Origin: Candidatus Bathyarchaeota archaeon | GTDB lineage: Archaea; Thermoproteota; CALKCG01; B24; DRYS01 | NCBI GenBank assembly: GCA_018396535.1 | Contig: JAGTQC010000006.1 | Coordinates: 1-64,000 of the forward strand | Direction: 5' to 3' | DNA: 64,000 bases | Shown here: piece after piece, positions 27,791-36,191 of the stretch | Position numbering within the stretch: position 1 is the first letter of the stretch | Layout: every line of letters starts with the position of its first letter | Made by a program: the position numbers and the translations under genes | The notes under the pieces: generated by a model | Told to the model about the DNA's origin: nothing | The model's input: the letters and a program-made list of their open reading frames with translations, nothing else | Databases searched by the model: none

Positions 27791-27988
27791 TTAACCTAGG
27801 ATTTTCCCAGTATCACCGTCGGATAATATCAGTTCTAAAGGTAGATGCTTTAATGAATACTTCTACCTAACCTCAGCAGATCGTTAAGCATGGAAGAATG
27901 CATGATAATACTACCCACCCTCTAGAAGTATCCTAGCATATTCTAGATCCTCCTCAGCTTCTCTAAGCCAATCCTCAACCCTACCCAT
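27791..27988 (-). pseudogene. HEPN domain protein, pseudogene with three in-frame stops
   Basis: Reading from ATG at 27986-27988, the frame gives MGRVEDWLREAEEDLEYARI then LLEGG, stop, YYHAFFHA, stop, RSAEVR, stop, KYSLKHLPLEL, and finally stops at 27791-27793. This matches the family's W-L-x-x-A-x-x-D-L-x-x-A then Y-Y-H-A-x-F-H-A-Q-Q-A-A-E-K-x-L-K-x-L. The stops lie at 27911-27913 (TAG), 27884-27886 (TAA) and 27863-27865 (TAG), with no frameshift. HEPN proteins are often RNase toxins paired with MNT nucleotidyltransferases. No MNT gene is recognisable nearby. The remainder of 27734-28262 shows nothing else. Confidence 0.7.
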
Positions 27989-28262
27989 AAGCTTTTTAAA
28001 AAACTCCGATTTCCCACCAGTATATAGCTAACCTCTGGAAAAATATTCAATCCTAGTAAGCCCCCTATCTACTATACCAGCTATAATCCAACCCTAAACA
28101 ATGATATTTATTCTACTAGAAGCTTAGAGAGATAATCGCTACTAGAACAGCATATCTATACCCCAAACTGATAGAATACATACAGGCTATATACTAGTAC
28201 AACTGGAAATCCTAAAAACTTAAATCCCCCTATCCACCATAAAGACAACCGTAGACTACTAA

Positions 28263-28339
28263 GCCCGGGTAGCTCAGCCTGGGAGAGCGCCCGGCTGAAG
28301 ACCGGGTTGTCGCCGGTTCAAATCCGGCCCCGGGCACCA
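28263..28339 (+). tRNA. tRNA-Phe (anticodon GAA), CCA encoded
   Basis: The acceptor stem is GCCCGGG/CCCGGGC and the discriminator is A. The anticodon stem CCCGG/CCGGG encloses loop CTGAAGA, giving anticodon GAA. The T arm is GCCGG-TTCAAAT-CCGGC. CCA is encoded at 28337-28339, unlike the other three tRNA genes here. Decayed HEPN and integrase genes flank it. Confidence 0.96.
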
Positions 28340-28770
28340 ATACCTCTAGTTCTAGTGTCTTACACATAGCCTCTCCTTTTAAGTCTTCGAGTACAGAGTT
28401 TATTGTGGCTGCAGATATACATGACGTGATAAGAGGCTTGAGGCTGCCAGGACTGTTAGGCATGAGTGCCTAAAAAGGTATGGCTAGACATCCCTCCTCA
28501 ATCTGGCTCTTTCAGCAAGTCTCTTCATAAGCTTCCTGAAATAGTGGTAGATCATCGCCTCGCTTTTAGAGTTGCTGCTTAGCGTCATCCACGACGACGC
28601 GTCTAGATGATGCCTCCTAGAATGCTTCATCAGCCAGTCTAGTAGGAGCCTATGGCTTGCTACTAGCGGAATCCCTTTTGACACCAGTCTTGCCGTATAC
28701 AGATATTAGGCAGTAGCTGCCTCGAATAGGACTGATATCAGCGTCCTATCACACTCATTCTCAGCAGTAT
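28340..28770 (-). pseudogene. Tyrosine recombinase (archaeal integrase) pseudogene beside tRNA-Phe
   Basis: On the minus strand a broken integrase can be followed. A piece reading RTLISVLFEA (to about 28755) is followed after a stop by VYGKTGVKR in one frame. IPLVASHRLLLDWLMKH continues in another, with YRKLMKRLAER-like YHYFRKLMKRLAERARLRRDV before a TAG at 28484-28486. After the stop come PYLFRHSCLTVLA, equivalent to the box-II R-H region. A further frame change precedes TINSVLEDLKG. This order is that of archaeal XerC/D-like integrases. At least two frameshifts and two stops make it non-functional. Its 3' end abuts the 3' end of tRNA-Phe. Confidence 0.72.
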
Positions 28771-28833
28771 ACGATAGGTTTCGACTAGCTAGATAATGGA
28801 ATATGTTATAAAACTGGTAACAGTATAGGTAAC

Positions 28834-29901
28834 TTATAGATACCTATATTCTCGAATATAATCAAACCATCTCCTAATAAACGGCCACGCCCCATCCTTA
28901 TAGTATCTATGCCCCCCTTCGCCTATGTAGAGTTCGCATCTATCCGATGCCCCCGCTACCTCGTATATCTTCCTAAGCTTCTCGAATGCTTCTAATACAG
29001 ATTCCAACGGGAAGATCGGATCCCTTCTACCAGCTATAGCTCTGAACGGTCTAGGAGCTATGAGTCCTGCTACCTCATACATTTCTCCAAGCCTTAGTAT
29101 CCCTGGGATATAGTTGCAATCGCAATGCTTTATCCTACCTATACTATCTACGAAAGTGCAGAAGTAGCAGCTTGGGACTGCTATAGATATACGTTCATCA
29201 CATGCAGCTGAGAATAGCGATATAGTTCCACCTCCAGAATTACCTGTTATAGCTATAAGCCTAGAATCTATGTAATCCTGTGTCTGAGCCCAATCTATTA
29301 TACGCGATATATCCCATACGCGTTCGCCTATAGGTGTACGACCGAGTAGTAGACAGTGTTTAAGCTGAGATCTACATGAGCTTACAGCTCCCTCCTCATA
29401 TTCAACCCTATCCATAGTCTCACCGAAACCTCTAGCTGTAGGTGCTATAGCGATATACCCCTCCATAACCGCTTGTACAGCTATATCCCTCTCCCCCTCT
29501 ACGATAGCCCTCCTCTCCTCCTCGCTACGAGCTATCCCTACATATATATCTGGATGATTATGACCGTGAGGTGTCAGAACTAGGGGTAGCGGTCTATCTA
29601 TCCTCTTAGGTTTTAGAAGCCAGAATGGTAGCGGTACGGTTGGCTCAACCCATATATACCATTTCTCACGGATATAGCTATCAAGCTCTGTAGAATCAAC
29701 CCTCACAGCCCTAGATATGTATCCTCCATAATCCTCCTCCATACTATTCAACCCTAGAGTATTCTTCAAAGCATATCTAAATTCTTCCCTCCACTTCTCA
29801 AACTCCTCCTTTGATCTTGCATGAAACTCGAATCTACGATGGATGGATCTATATAGCTCATCCAGATGCTTCCTATAATCGAATACGGGCTGCTCGATCA
29901 A
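28834..29901 (-). CDS. Alpha/beta hydrolase, acetylxylan-esterase/dienelactone-hydrolase-like
   Basis: The 355-residue protein has the alpha/beta hydrolase core. It shows strand PLPLVLTPHGHNHP, AIAPTARGFGE, the nucleophile elbow ITGNSGGGTISLF (G-N-S-G-G), then APRPFRAIAGRRDPIFPL with the acid and GEGGHRYYKDGAWPF with the catalytic His. The N-terminal roughly 90 residues are a family-specific cap. No signal peptide is visible, so it is probably cytoplasmic. It may deacetylate sugars or cleave another ester. The substrate is not known, though the isomerase and dehydrogenase genes that follow suggest sugar metabolism. Confidence 0.8.
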   Translation of the reverse strand: MIEQPVFDYRKHLDELYRSIHRRFEFHARSKEEFEKWREEFRYALKNTLGLNSMEEDYGGYISRAVRVDSTELDSYIREKWYIWVEPTVPLPFWLLKPKRIDRPLPLVLTPHGHNHPDIYVGIARSEEERRAIVEGERDIAVQAVMEGYIAIAPTARGFGETMDRVEYEEGAVSSCRSQLKHCLLLGRTPIGERVWDISRIIDWAQTQDYIDSRLIAITGNSGGGTISLFSAACDERISIAVPSCYFCTFVDSIGRIKHCDCNYIPGILRLGEMYEVAGLIAPRPFRAIAGRRDPIFPLESVLEAFEKLRKIYEVAGASDRCELYIGEGGHRYYKDGAWPFIRRWFDYIREYRYL

Positions 29902-30030
29902 ACCCCGGTAGGAATCTGTAGATAGGTTTAAGCCTATAAGGATTCTAGATGTAATCGTCGTTGTATGGGTATACTAGCAGATAGGTATATATAGCTATCC
30001 CATCTATCCTAGCCATTGGGGGGTTAATAT

Positions 30031-30882
30031 TTGAAGATAGGTTTTCTAGCTAGTGGTCAGCTTGGTGGGCTTGAGGAAACTCTTAGATGGGCTAGTAGCA
30101 ATAGCTTCGAAGCAGTCGAGGTTTTAGCCGGTCCTGGAAGCATACTATTAGATCCTGCTAGAATTCTATCTGAAGGTGCTACCAACGTGAAGAGGATAGT
30201 AGAGGATTCGGGTGTTATAATATCTTCTCTCGGATGGTATGTGAACCATATAGATCTAGATGTGGAGAAGCGTAGGAGGAATAACGAGCATCTTATGAGA
30301 ATGATAGAGGTTGCAAACCTACTAGATATACCTGTAGTATCCACCTGGGTTGGACGTATACCAGGCTCTATAGAGGATAATGTTAGAGCTTTCTCAGAAG
30401 TTTTCTCTAAGCTTGTAGATTATGCTGAGAAGCATGATGTGAAGATAGCTATAGAGAACTGTATGGCGAATATAGCTTATAGACCGGATGTATGGGAGGC
30501 TATGTTCGAAGCGGTAGATTCCAAGTATATAGGTTTAGAGTATGATCCATCGCATCTAGTATTCCAGTTCATAGACTATATAGATGCTATCAGAAGCTTT
30601 GGTTCAAAAATATACCATACCCATTGTAAGGATACAGAGATACTGTGGGATAGATTATCCTATGTAGGATATACGGGGGATAGATGGTGGAGGTTTAGGA
30701 TACCAGGTCTAGGTGATATAGATTGGAAGAGTCTGATAACAGCTCTTATGGAGGTAGGCTACGACTACGTATTATGCATAGAGCATGAGGATCCATTCTA
30801 TAGGTATGAGCCTGGTAGGAGGGAGGGGTTTGAGAAAGGCTTAAAGATAGCTTGGAAGAATCTCTCGATATACCTACCATAA
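30031..30882 (+). CDS. Sugar phosphate isomerase/epimerase family protein
   Basis: The 283-residue TIM barrel has WASSNSFEAVEVLAGP, DIPVVSTWVGRIPG, KIAIENCMANI with a metal-binding Glu, IGLEYDPSHLVFQ with Asp and His, IYHTHCKDTEI with His, and VLCIEHEDPFY with the last Glu. A W-R-F-R-x-P-G-x-G-D-I-D-W segment (near residue 229) is typical of the myo-inosose or hydroxypyruvate isomerase-like branch. The start is TTG at 30031. It converges on the Gfo/Idh/MocA gene with a 1-bp gap. That gene is a frequent partner of this family in inositol or sugar catabolism. Confidence 0.85.
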   Translation: MKIGFLASGQLGGLEETLRWASSNSFEAVEVLAGPGSILLDPARILSEGATNVKRIVEDSGVIISSLGWYVNHIDLDVEKRRRNNEHLMRMIEVANLLDIPVVSTWVGRIPGSIEDNVRAFSEVFSKLVDYAEKHDVKIAIENCMANIAYRPDVWEAMFEAVDSKYIGLEYDPSHLVFQFIDYIDAIRSFGSKIYHTHCKDTEILWDRLSYVGYTGDRWWRFRIPGLGDIDWKSLITALMEVGYDYVLCIEHEDPFYRYEPGRREGFEKGLKIAWKNLSIYLP

Positions 30883-30883
30883 T

Positions 30884-31906
30884 CTATTCAAGCTTCAACC
30901 TACTAGGTATGGGAATCCCTACATCTGCGTAAGCCATATCCTCAAACTTTGTAGCCCATACGCCATACTTAGCCGGTACTAGGCACTCCTCCTTACCGAG
31001 TATAGCTCTAACGAAATTTATATCTGGGTTCGAAGCTATCCTAGGAAGCCTACCCCTATCGATTATAGTAGTATCTCCACTCCTATCCTGTACATAGACT
31101 CTACCACCTAATACGAATATAGCTCCCTTAGAGCACCACAGCCTAAACTCCTCATCTACGGAAGCAGTCATACCGGGGGCGGCTCCAGATATAGCTATAG
31201 ATGCTAATACACCTCCAGATAGCTCTGCAGCTATCGCTATGTATAGATCGACATCGGTACCACACCTATCCATTAAGGCTTTAACCCTTACAGGCTCCCT
31301 CTCGGTTATCCATAGGATTAGATCTACGAGATGTGTTCCAGAAGCTTTAAGCTGTCCTCCACCTGATAGTTTAGGATCTAGATACCATCTACCAGCTGCT
31401 ATAAGATTCTGGTATAGCGTAGCTACTATGAAATGTGGATTGCCAAACTTCCCACTTAGAACGGTATTCCTTACATAGGTATACACTGGATCGAAATGTC
31501 TCTGATAACCTATAGCGAGTATAAGCCCCCTCCTGGAAGCTTCAGAAGCCATCTCCTCCGCTTCCCTAAGCGATACAGCCATAGGCTTCTCAACGAGTAC
31601 ATGAAGACCTCTTTTCAAAGACTCCATAACATGCTCGTAATGTAGGGTATGCGGTGTACAGACTATGACAGCATCTAATTCTATAGAATCGAGCATCTCA
31701 CGATAATCCGTGAATATATTCTCCTTAGGTATCGGATCTAGCGTTATATTACGAAATCTATTCGCGTAAATCCTAAGCTTCTCAGCATTCTCCAACTTCA
31801 CATCGCATAGAGCTCTTATACAAGCCTCCCCCTCATCTAGTATACTAAGCCTCCTAATATGCTCGTAGCTTATAGAACCGCATCCGATTAAGCCTAATCT
31901 AAGCAT
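30884..31906 (-). CDS. Gfo/Idh/MocA family oxidoreductase
   Basis: About 340 residues with an N-terminal Rossmann fold. Visible segments are LRLGLIGCGSISYEHIRRL, AVIVCTPHTLHYEHVMESL and HVLVEKPMAVSLREAEEM with the E-K-P motif. The C-terminal alpha+beta domain has GQLKASGTHLVDLILWIT, with the G-x-x-x-D-x-x-x-H-like catalytic helix. It would oxidise or reduce a sugar or inositol with NAD(P). I chose ATG 31906, which brings the first strand to the N-terminus; ATG 31915 is 3 codons upstream. Its 3' end meets the isomerase gene. Confidence 0.88.
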   Translation of the reverse strand: MLRLGLIGCGSISYEHIRRLSILDEGEACIRALCDVKLENAEKLRIYANRFRNITLDPIPKENIFTDYREMLDSIELDAVIVCTPHTLHYEHVMESLKRGLHVLVEKPMAVSLREAEEMASEASRRGLILAIGYQRHFDPVYTYVRNTVLSGKFGNPHFIVATLYQNLIAAGRWYLDPKLSGGGQLKASGTHLVDLILWITEREPVRVKALMDRCGTDVDLYIAIAAELSGGVLASIAISGAAPGMTASVDEEFRLWCSKGAIFVLGGRVYVQDRSGDTTIIDRGRLPRIASNPDINFVRAILGKEECLVPAKYGVWATKFEDMAYADVGIPIPSRLKLE

Positions 31907-32014
31907 GAGTAGCACCTACCACATAGATCTTGAAGGATGTAATTAAAGTCTCTTTTAGATTTTTGAAATTAAGGTTTATCTATAGGTTTATGCAAGATTG
32001 AATGAAGATTCGCT

Positions 32015-32314
32015 ATGAGTGAAGATAGAGAGTGGCTAATAGGCTTAACGCTTACATGTATAGGCGTATTCCTTCTACTATTCGTATTTTATCTAGGATA
32101 TGGAGAATTCGTTAAATACTCATCTACACCTACACAGCCTATCGATTTCACGAATATAATATCCAGATTGTTCCATGTATCGATAGAGATTATGCTACTC
32201 GCGGTTATGTGCTGGGTAGCATCCATATTATTGGCTAGAGGCTTAGATTTCGTTAGGATAGGTAGATCTGCTAGGAGGGAGATTAGAGAAGGTGAATCCA
32301 CTCAGACTAGCTGA
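32015..32314 (+). CDS. Hypothetical two-helix membrane protein
   Basis: The 99-residue protein has hydrophobic helices at about 8-30 (LIGLTLTCIGVFLLLFVFYL) and 54-75 (ISIEIMLLAVMCWVASILLA-like). A basic cytoplasmic tail follows (RIGRSARREIREG). No family is recognised. It is the first of three overlapping membrane-protein genes (32015-33163). Its stop lies 23 bp inside the next gene, which indicates co-translation. Confidence 0.7.
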   Translation: MSEDREWLIGLTLTCIGVFLLLFVFYLGYGEFVKYSSTPTQPIDFTNIISRLFHVSIEIMLLAVMCWVASILLARGLDFVRIGRSARREIREGESTQTS

Positions 32315-32744
32315 GCTAGCTTTAATCATAGCGATCTCCGCTCTTATCCTAAGTCTCGCCTACTCGTCATATATTCTCGTAAACTCGTTAGCCAGTATAG
32401 AATCGGTTAAACCTAGTATACGTAACGATTACTACATAGTGTTAGAAGGTTTCAAACTTAGAAACGATGGGCTATATAGCGCTTCCATAACTATATCCAT
32501 AGATATAATACAGGATCGTGTAATATTAGCTAGGTATACAGGAAGTGTTAGATTAAAGCCGGGTGAAGAAATAGGGAACTTAACTCTAAGATTGGAGGAT
32601 AGTACTCCTATACACCCCTATCTCATCGATGGATACGCACAGCTTAGGAAGGCTATGATTAAAACTATATTCAAGATAGTATTAGAACCCTTAATATCTA
32701 TCAAACTAGAGATAAACGAAACTTTAGGGAGGCTTACCCCATGA
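32292..32744 (+). CDS. Hypothetical single-pass membrane protein with extracytoplasmic beta domain
   Basis: The 150-residue protein starts at GTG 32292. A helix lies at about 6-30 (LAELALIIAISALILSLAY). The rest is hydrophilic with beta-strand pattern (YYIVLEGFKLRNDGLYSASI... VILARYTGSVRLKPGEEIG). It resembles an Ig-like or DUF1616/LEA-type outward-facing domain, which I cannot assign. Several N-x-S/T sites are present. It overlaps both neighbours (23 bp and 4 bp), so the three products probably form a complex at the membrane. Confidence 0.7.
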   Translation: MNPLRLAELALIIAISALILSLAYSSYILVNSLASIESVKPSIRNDYYIVLEGFKLRNDGLYSASITISIDIIQDRVILARYTGSVRLKPGEEIGNLTLRLEDSTPIHPYLIDGYAQLRKAMIKTIFKIVLEPLISIKLEINETLGRLTP

Positions 32745-33163
32745 ACATGAAGCTTCTATCTAGAGCGATTAAAGCATCATTCTACTCGATCATATTCATC
32801 ATACTAGCTATGCTACCGAATATAGTATTGAATAGACTTATCCCTAGAGAATTATATAGATTAATCCTAGATCATATTGAATACGAGAGTTTTCTAGCAC
32901 CGATAATCGTTATAGCAGTACTTATATGGTTTAGTATAATGCTAGAAGATCATATACTAGGAGTAATCCCACTTATACTATCCTACGCAGTATTCACGTA
33001 TCTAATACTATCAGCTACACATTATGGATTACATATTATATATTATGAAAATCTATCGATAGAAATAGATTTCAAACTTATTCTCTCAGTGATAATCGCA
33101 TCTATGATGCTCACCTTATCTATCAAGATATTGAATAGGCTATCTAAGTTTAAAAATGAATAA
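32741..33163 (+). CDS. Hypothetical four-helix membrane protein
   Basis: The 140-residue protein has about four hydrophobic helices: AIKASFYSIIFIILAMLPNI, FLAPIIVIAVLIWFSIML, ILGVIPLILSYAVFTYLI and LILSVIIASMMLTLSI. It has short charged loops and the basic end NRLSKFKNE. No family is recognised. Its ATG overlaps the preceding stop (ATGA), so translation is coupled. Confidence 0.7.
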   Translation: MNMKLLSRAIKASFYSIIFIILAMLPNIVLNRLIPRELYRLILDHIEYESFLAPIIVIAVLIWFSIMLEDHILGVIPLILSYAVFTYLILSATHYGLHIIYYENLSIEIDFKLILSVIIASMMLTLSIKILNRLSKFKNE

Positions 33164-33317
33164 AAGCAGTCTTCCACCATAAGATGTAGCTTTTTGAATA
33201 ATCCATCATCTTAGACTACTATAGCATCCATGTTTAGATAACTCGACTTAATACTCTCCGTTCTTCAACCTATGTATCGGGTATGTTGCCATAGTGGTTC
33301 AACCAGTTTGTATAGGT

Positions 33318-33365
33318 GTAAGTGGACTTACGACTGTAGAAGGTATAAACTATACTTACAACTGT
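33318..33365. promoter_or_regulatory. Repeats upstream of the serine resolvase, candidate res site or operator
   Basis: A perfect inverted repeat GTAAGT-GG-ACTTAC lies at 33318-33331. A 12-bp direct repeat ACTTACRACTGT occurs at 33326-33337 and 33354-33365, 28 bp apart start to start. Between them is GTATAAACTATAC-like DNA. The block ends 42 bp before the resolvase start codon. The layout could be a recombination site bound by the resolvase, or an operator or promoter for its gene. Both are inference. Confidence 0.45.
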
Positions 33366-33407
33366 TAATTGCATTTATAAGTCTTAGATTATTTCGTCTG
33401 CAGATCG

Positions 33408-34016
33408 ATGAAAGCTATAGGCTATGTAAGAGTATCTACACGTGAACAGGATGAAGAGGTGCAGCTTAAAGCTATAAAGGAATTTCTGGAAACTAAGGGG
33501 TTTGAACTCGTGAAAATCTACGTGGATAAAGGGGAACCCGGAGCTAAACCATTCATAGATAGGCCTTCAGCTTCACAGCTCGTAAAGGAGATAGATATAC
33601 TAAAGCCTGATTTTGTAGTTGCATGGAGCCTTGATAGACTTGGTAGAACAATGCTAGATACAATGAATACTGTTCTAATGTTAGAAGAAAGAAATGTTAA
33701 AGTTTTGACTATCAAAGAGGAATTTTTACAAACTCTTGATCCAAATATAAGGAAGCTTATACTATCCATACTAGCATGGGTAGCTGAGTATGAACGTAGA
33801 CGTATTAGAGAGAGACAGGAAGAGGCATGGAAGCAGGGAAAGATTAAAGGTAGACCTAAAAAGATTAACGATGAGATTATACTTCAATATTATCAAAAAT
33901 ACAGAAGATATGGTAATAAGAAGTATATATGGTTAAGATTATGTGAAGATTATAAACAATCTGTTATAAGCTATGATAGATTTCTAAAAAGACTTAAACA
34001 ACTCCTAAGAAATTAG
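33408..34016 (+). CDS. Serine recombinase, resolvase/invertase type
   Basis: The 202-residue protein has the catalytic domain with the active-site serine in IGYVRVSTREQDEEVQ (Ser 10). It continues with AWSLDRLGRTMLD (the conserved L-D-R-L-G-R) and long helix E (IRKLILSILAWVAEYERRRIRERQEEA). GRPKK leads to a C-terminal helix-turn-helix region (INDEIILQYYQKYRRYG). It would cut and rejoin DNA at short sites. The short size is that of resolvases and invertases rather than large serine integrases. No transposon ends are seen. Repeats lie just upstream and tRNA-Arg(CCG) lies downstream. Confidence 0.92.
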   Translation: MKAIGYVRVSTREQDEEVQLKAIKEFLETKGFELVKIYVDKGEPGAKPFIDRPSASQLVKEIDILKPDFVVAWSLDRLGRTMLDTMNTVLMLEERNVKVLTIKEEFLQTLDPNIRKLILSILAWVAEYERRRIRERQEEAWKQGKIKGRPKKINDEIILQYYQKYRRYGNKKYIWLRLCEDYKQSVISYDRFLKRLKQLLRN

Positions 34017-34234
34017 TAAATGGTGAGAACGTATCGTTACATTATGTATATTTCTCTAAATTTTCATAATATTAAGCTATCTATATTAGCTGATTTAATA
34101 CGAATTAAAATTTCAAATTTAATAAACTGTAATTAATCGTACCGATGTTAAATACAGTAAATAGTATTAAGTTATTTAATAAGCACATAATCAGCTGAAT
34201 AACAAACACTGGAATAAAAGAAGACTCGAAGTGA

Positions 34235-34309
34235 CGGGCCTGCCGGGATTTGAACCCGGGATCTCCGGCTCCGGAGGCCGGTGCTCTATCCATGCTGAGC
34301 TACAGGCCC
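34235..34309 (-). tRNA. tRNA-Arg (anticodon CCG)
   Basis: On the minus strand the acceptor GGGCCTG pairs with CAGGCCC. The anticodon stem CCGGC/GCCGG encloses loop CTCCGGA, giving anticodon CCG. The T arm is CCCGG-TTCAAAT-CCCGG-like. The discriminator is G at 34235, with no CCA. The stretch 34310-34598 after it shows no gene. Confidence 0.95.
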
Positions 34310-34598
34310 TATAAATAAAGTATTATAGGATTTCAACTACTTATATCTTCTAATCGATACCTATTTCTCATATCTATGAGGTTCAGGGGTTGGTTGGATA
34401 TTTATGTACTGGTTTATTCCATTATTCGATAGTAGGTTACCGTTTTTCATGCATTGCATGGAATAAGGTTTATTTAACCCCCCCGAACTTTTGTAATAGA
34501 GTGGAGGCTGATAAATCCAAAGATGTTTAGGCTTCCAATTGATAGCTACTCGCCAACTGTATGTAGCATCCATACCCTACCCCTAGGGGGTATTAGCT

Positions 34599-35135
34599 AT
34601 GAGGAGGTTAGCGTTCATGGTTACATTGAATACTCTGTGCTCCCTAGGGGTGGGTCTAATCGGGCCGATCTACCCTATCTTCATTCTTAATCGTTTTTCA
34701 GCTTCTATAATAGATGTGGGTCTACTTCTAACGATCTTCGGTTTTGTTTCAGCTTTATTTAAAGCTCCGGCTGGTAAGATGATAGATGTTTATGGTAGAG
34801 AGAAGGTCTTCTTCACCGGAGCTATACTTGGATCGTTATGTTCTGTAGCATATATATTCACTTCAGATATACTACACTTATATATACTAGAATTTCTTTC
34901 AGGTATTTCTTATGCTCTTCAGAATCCTGCACGTTTAACTTTAATCGTAGAATTAACTAGTAAGGAGGATAAGGGTCTTCTCATAGGTATATCGGAATCT
35001 ATATATGATATAGCTGGCTCTATAGCTACATTGATCGCAGTAGCTATGGTTAGTAATCTAGGATTTGAATCTATATTCTTCGTATGCTCTGGATGCCAGA
35101 TTATTACTGGTCTACTTGTAATAAGGTATGGTTAA
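34599..35135 (+). CDS. Major facilitator superfamily protein, N-terminal half only
   Basis: The 178-residue protein has six helices and the MFS motif A between helices 2 and 3 (APAGKMIDVYGREKVFFTGA, that is G-x-x-x-D-x-x-G-R-x-x). Helix 4 has LYILEFLSGISYALQNPARL. This is the N-terminal half of a normal roughly 400-residue transporter. The stop at 35133-35135 is followed by only 40 bp before the end of the next gene, so no C-terminal half exists here. It could be a truncated gene or a half-size transporter working as a dimer. A strong GGGGG sequence precedes the start. Confidence 0.75.
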   Translation: MRRLAFMVTLNTLCSLGVGLIGPIYPIFILNRFSASIIDVGLLLTIFGFVSALFKAPAGKMIDVYGREKVFFTGAILGSLCSVAYIFTSDILHLYILEFLSGISYALQNPARLTLIVELTSKEDKGLLIGISESIYDIAGSIATLIAVAMVSNLGFESIFFVCSGCQIITGLLVIRYG

Positions 35136-35175
35136 AGTATGTGGGGGTGTAGCTCTAACTTAATGCTTCTACGAA

Positions 35176-36021
35176 TTAAGAAACTCCTTTAAGAAATCTT
35201 TCCAGATTTCTCTTCATGATCTTCTCTATAGAATCTTCTGTAAGACCTAGCTCTTCTTTAAGTATAGCTAGATCGGATAGTATGACTTTCTTAAATCTCT
35301 CTGGATCCTCTGGATTCCCGTTATCTGATCCAAATATTAGTAGATCCGAGCCGAGATATACTATAGCTTTACGTAAAGCTTCGCTGCGCCATAATCTAGG
35401 TGTACCTGGGGTTATATCTATGAACATCTGGGTTTTATCGATGTTATCCCATCCTACGGCTGCTAGAAATCTACCAGCGGTAGCTAGGCACTCATCAACC
35501 CACGGCCATCCTATGTGAGCTAGAGCAAATCTTATCTTAGGGTAGAACATGAGGAACTCGTAGTATACTGGTCTACAAAATCTAGATGAATCTGGAAACC
35601 CCCATGATATACCGCTATGGAATATTATAGGGGCACGGAGGGATTCTATCTTCTCGAATAGAAGTCTGAATCGCTCTTCATATGGGTACCAGCCTGCAGG
35701 TATCATTTTAAATCCTTTCAATTCTAGATCGCATACGACTCTTTCAGCTTCGTAGACAGCCCCCTCCATCCTAGGATCTATAAACGCGAAGCATATAATC
35801 CTATCAGGATCATAGCGTTGTATATCGGAAGCAAATTTAACGCATTCCCTAAACTTCTCTCTAGAAATTATACTTGTATCCATGGTCATGAGTCCTGGAT
35901 GTGGTGAGAATAATACTATCTTCTCTACGTTAGCAGCATCCATAGCCTTGACTATTCTTTCAGCTTTCTCGACTCCCTTAGAGTGTACATGGCAATCTGA
36001 AACCGAGTATACCAGGTACAT
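35176..36021 (-). CDS. Amidohydrolase family protein (Amidohydro_2-like)
   Basis: The 281-residue TIM barrel opens with VSDCHVHSKGVEKAE (H-x-H metal motif). It continues through ELKGFKMIPAGWYPYEE, APIIFHSGISWGFPD, IRFALAHIGWPWVDECL and LLIFGSDNGNPEDPERF, giving the family's conserved His, His and Asp ligands. This points to a metal-dependent hydrolase or decarboxylase. The substrate is not known. Overall layout resembles the protein at 20713, but the two are distant. Confidence 0.82.
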   Translation of the reverse strand: MYLVYSVSDCHVHSKGVEKAERIVKAMDAANVEKIVLFSPHPGLMTMDTSIISREKFRECVKFASDIQRYDPDRIICFAFIDPRMEGAVYEAERVVCDLELKGFKMIPAGWYPYEERFRLLFEKIESLRAPIIFHSGISWGFPDSSRFCRPVYYEFLMFYPKIRFALAHIGWPWVDECLATAGRFLAAVGWDNIDKTQMFIDITPGTPRLWRSEALRKAIVYLGSDLLIFGSDNGNPEDPERFKKVILSDLAILKEELGLTEDSIEKIMKRNLERFLKGVS

Positions 36022-36191
36022 AATATATCAGAAGATAGTCAGCGAATGTTAGATTTAAACATCACAATCATATTGTTATGATACTAAGTTATAGTATGAT
36101 TGGAGTATGGTAGATACCCTATCTTGTAGATTGATGGTTATGTCTGGATAAATACTTTTATCTCGAGAAGATCTATGTTTCAATAGATAGT

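Noticed and set aside
34361-34573. 70-codon minus-strand frame between tRNA-Arg(CCG) and the MFS gene
   Set aside because: It has no family signal, no ribosome-binding site and overlaps the expected promoter region of the MFS gene.
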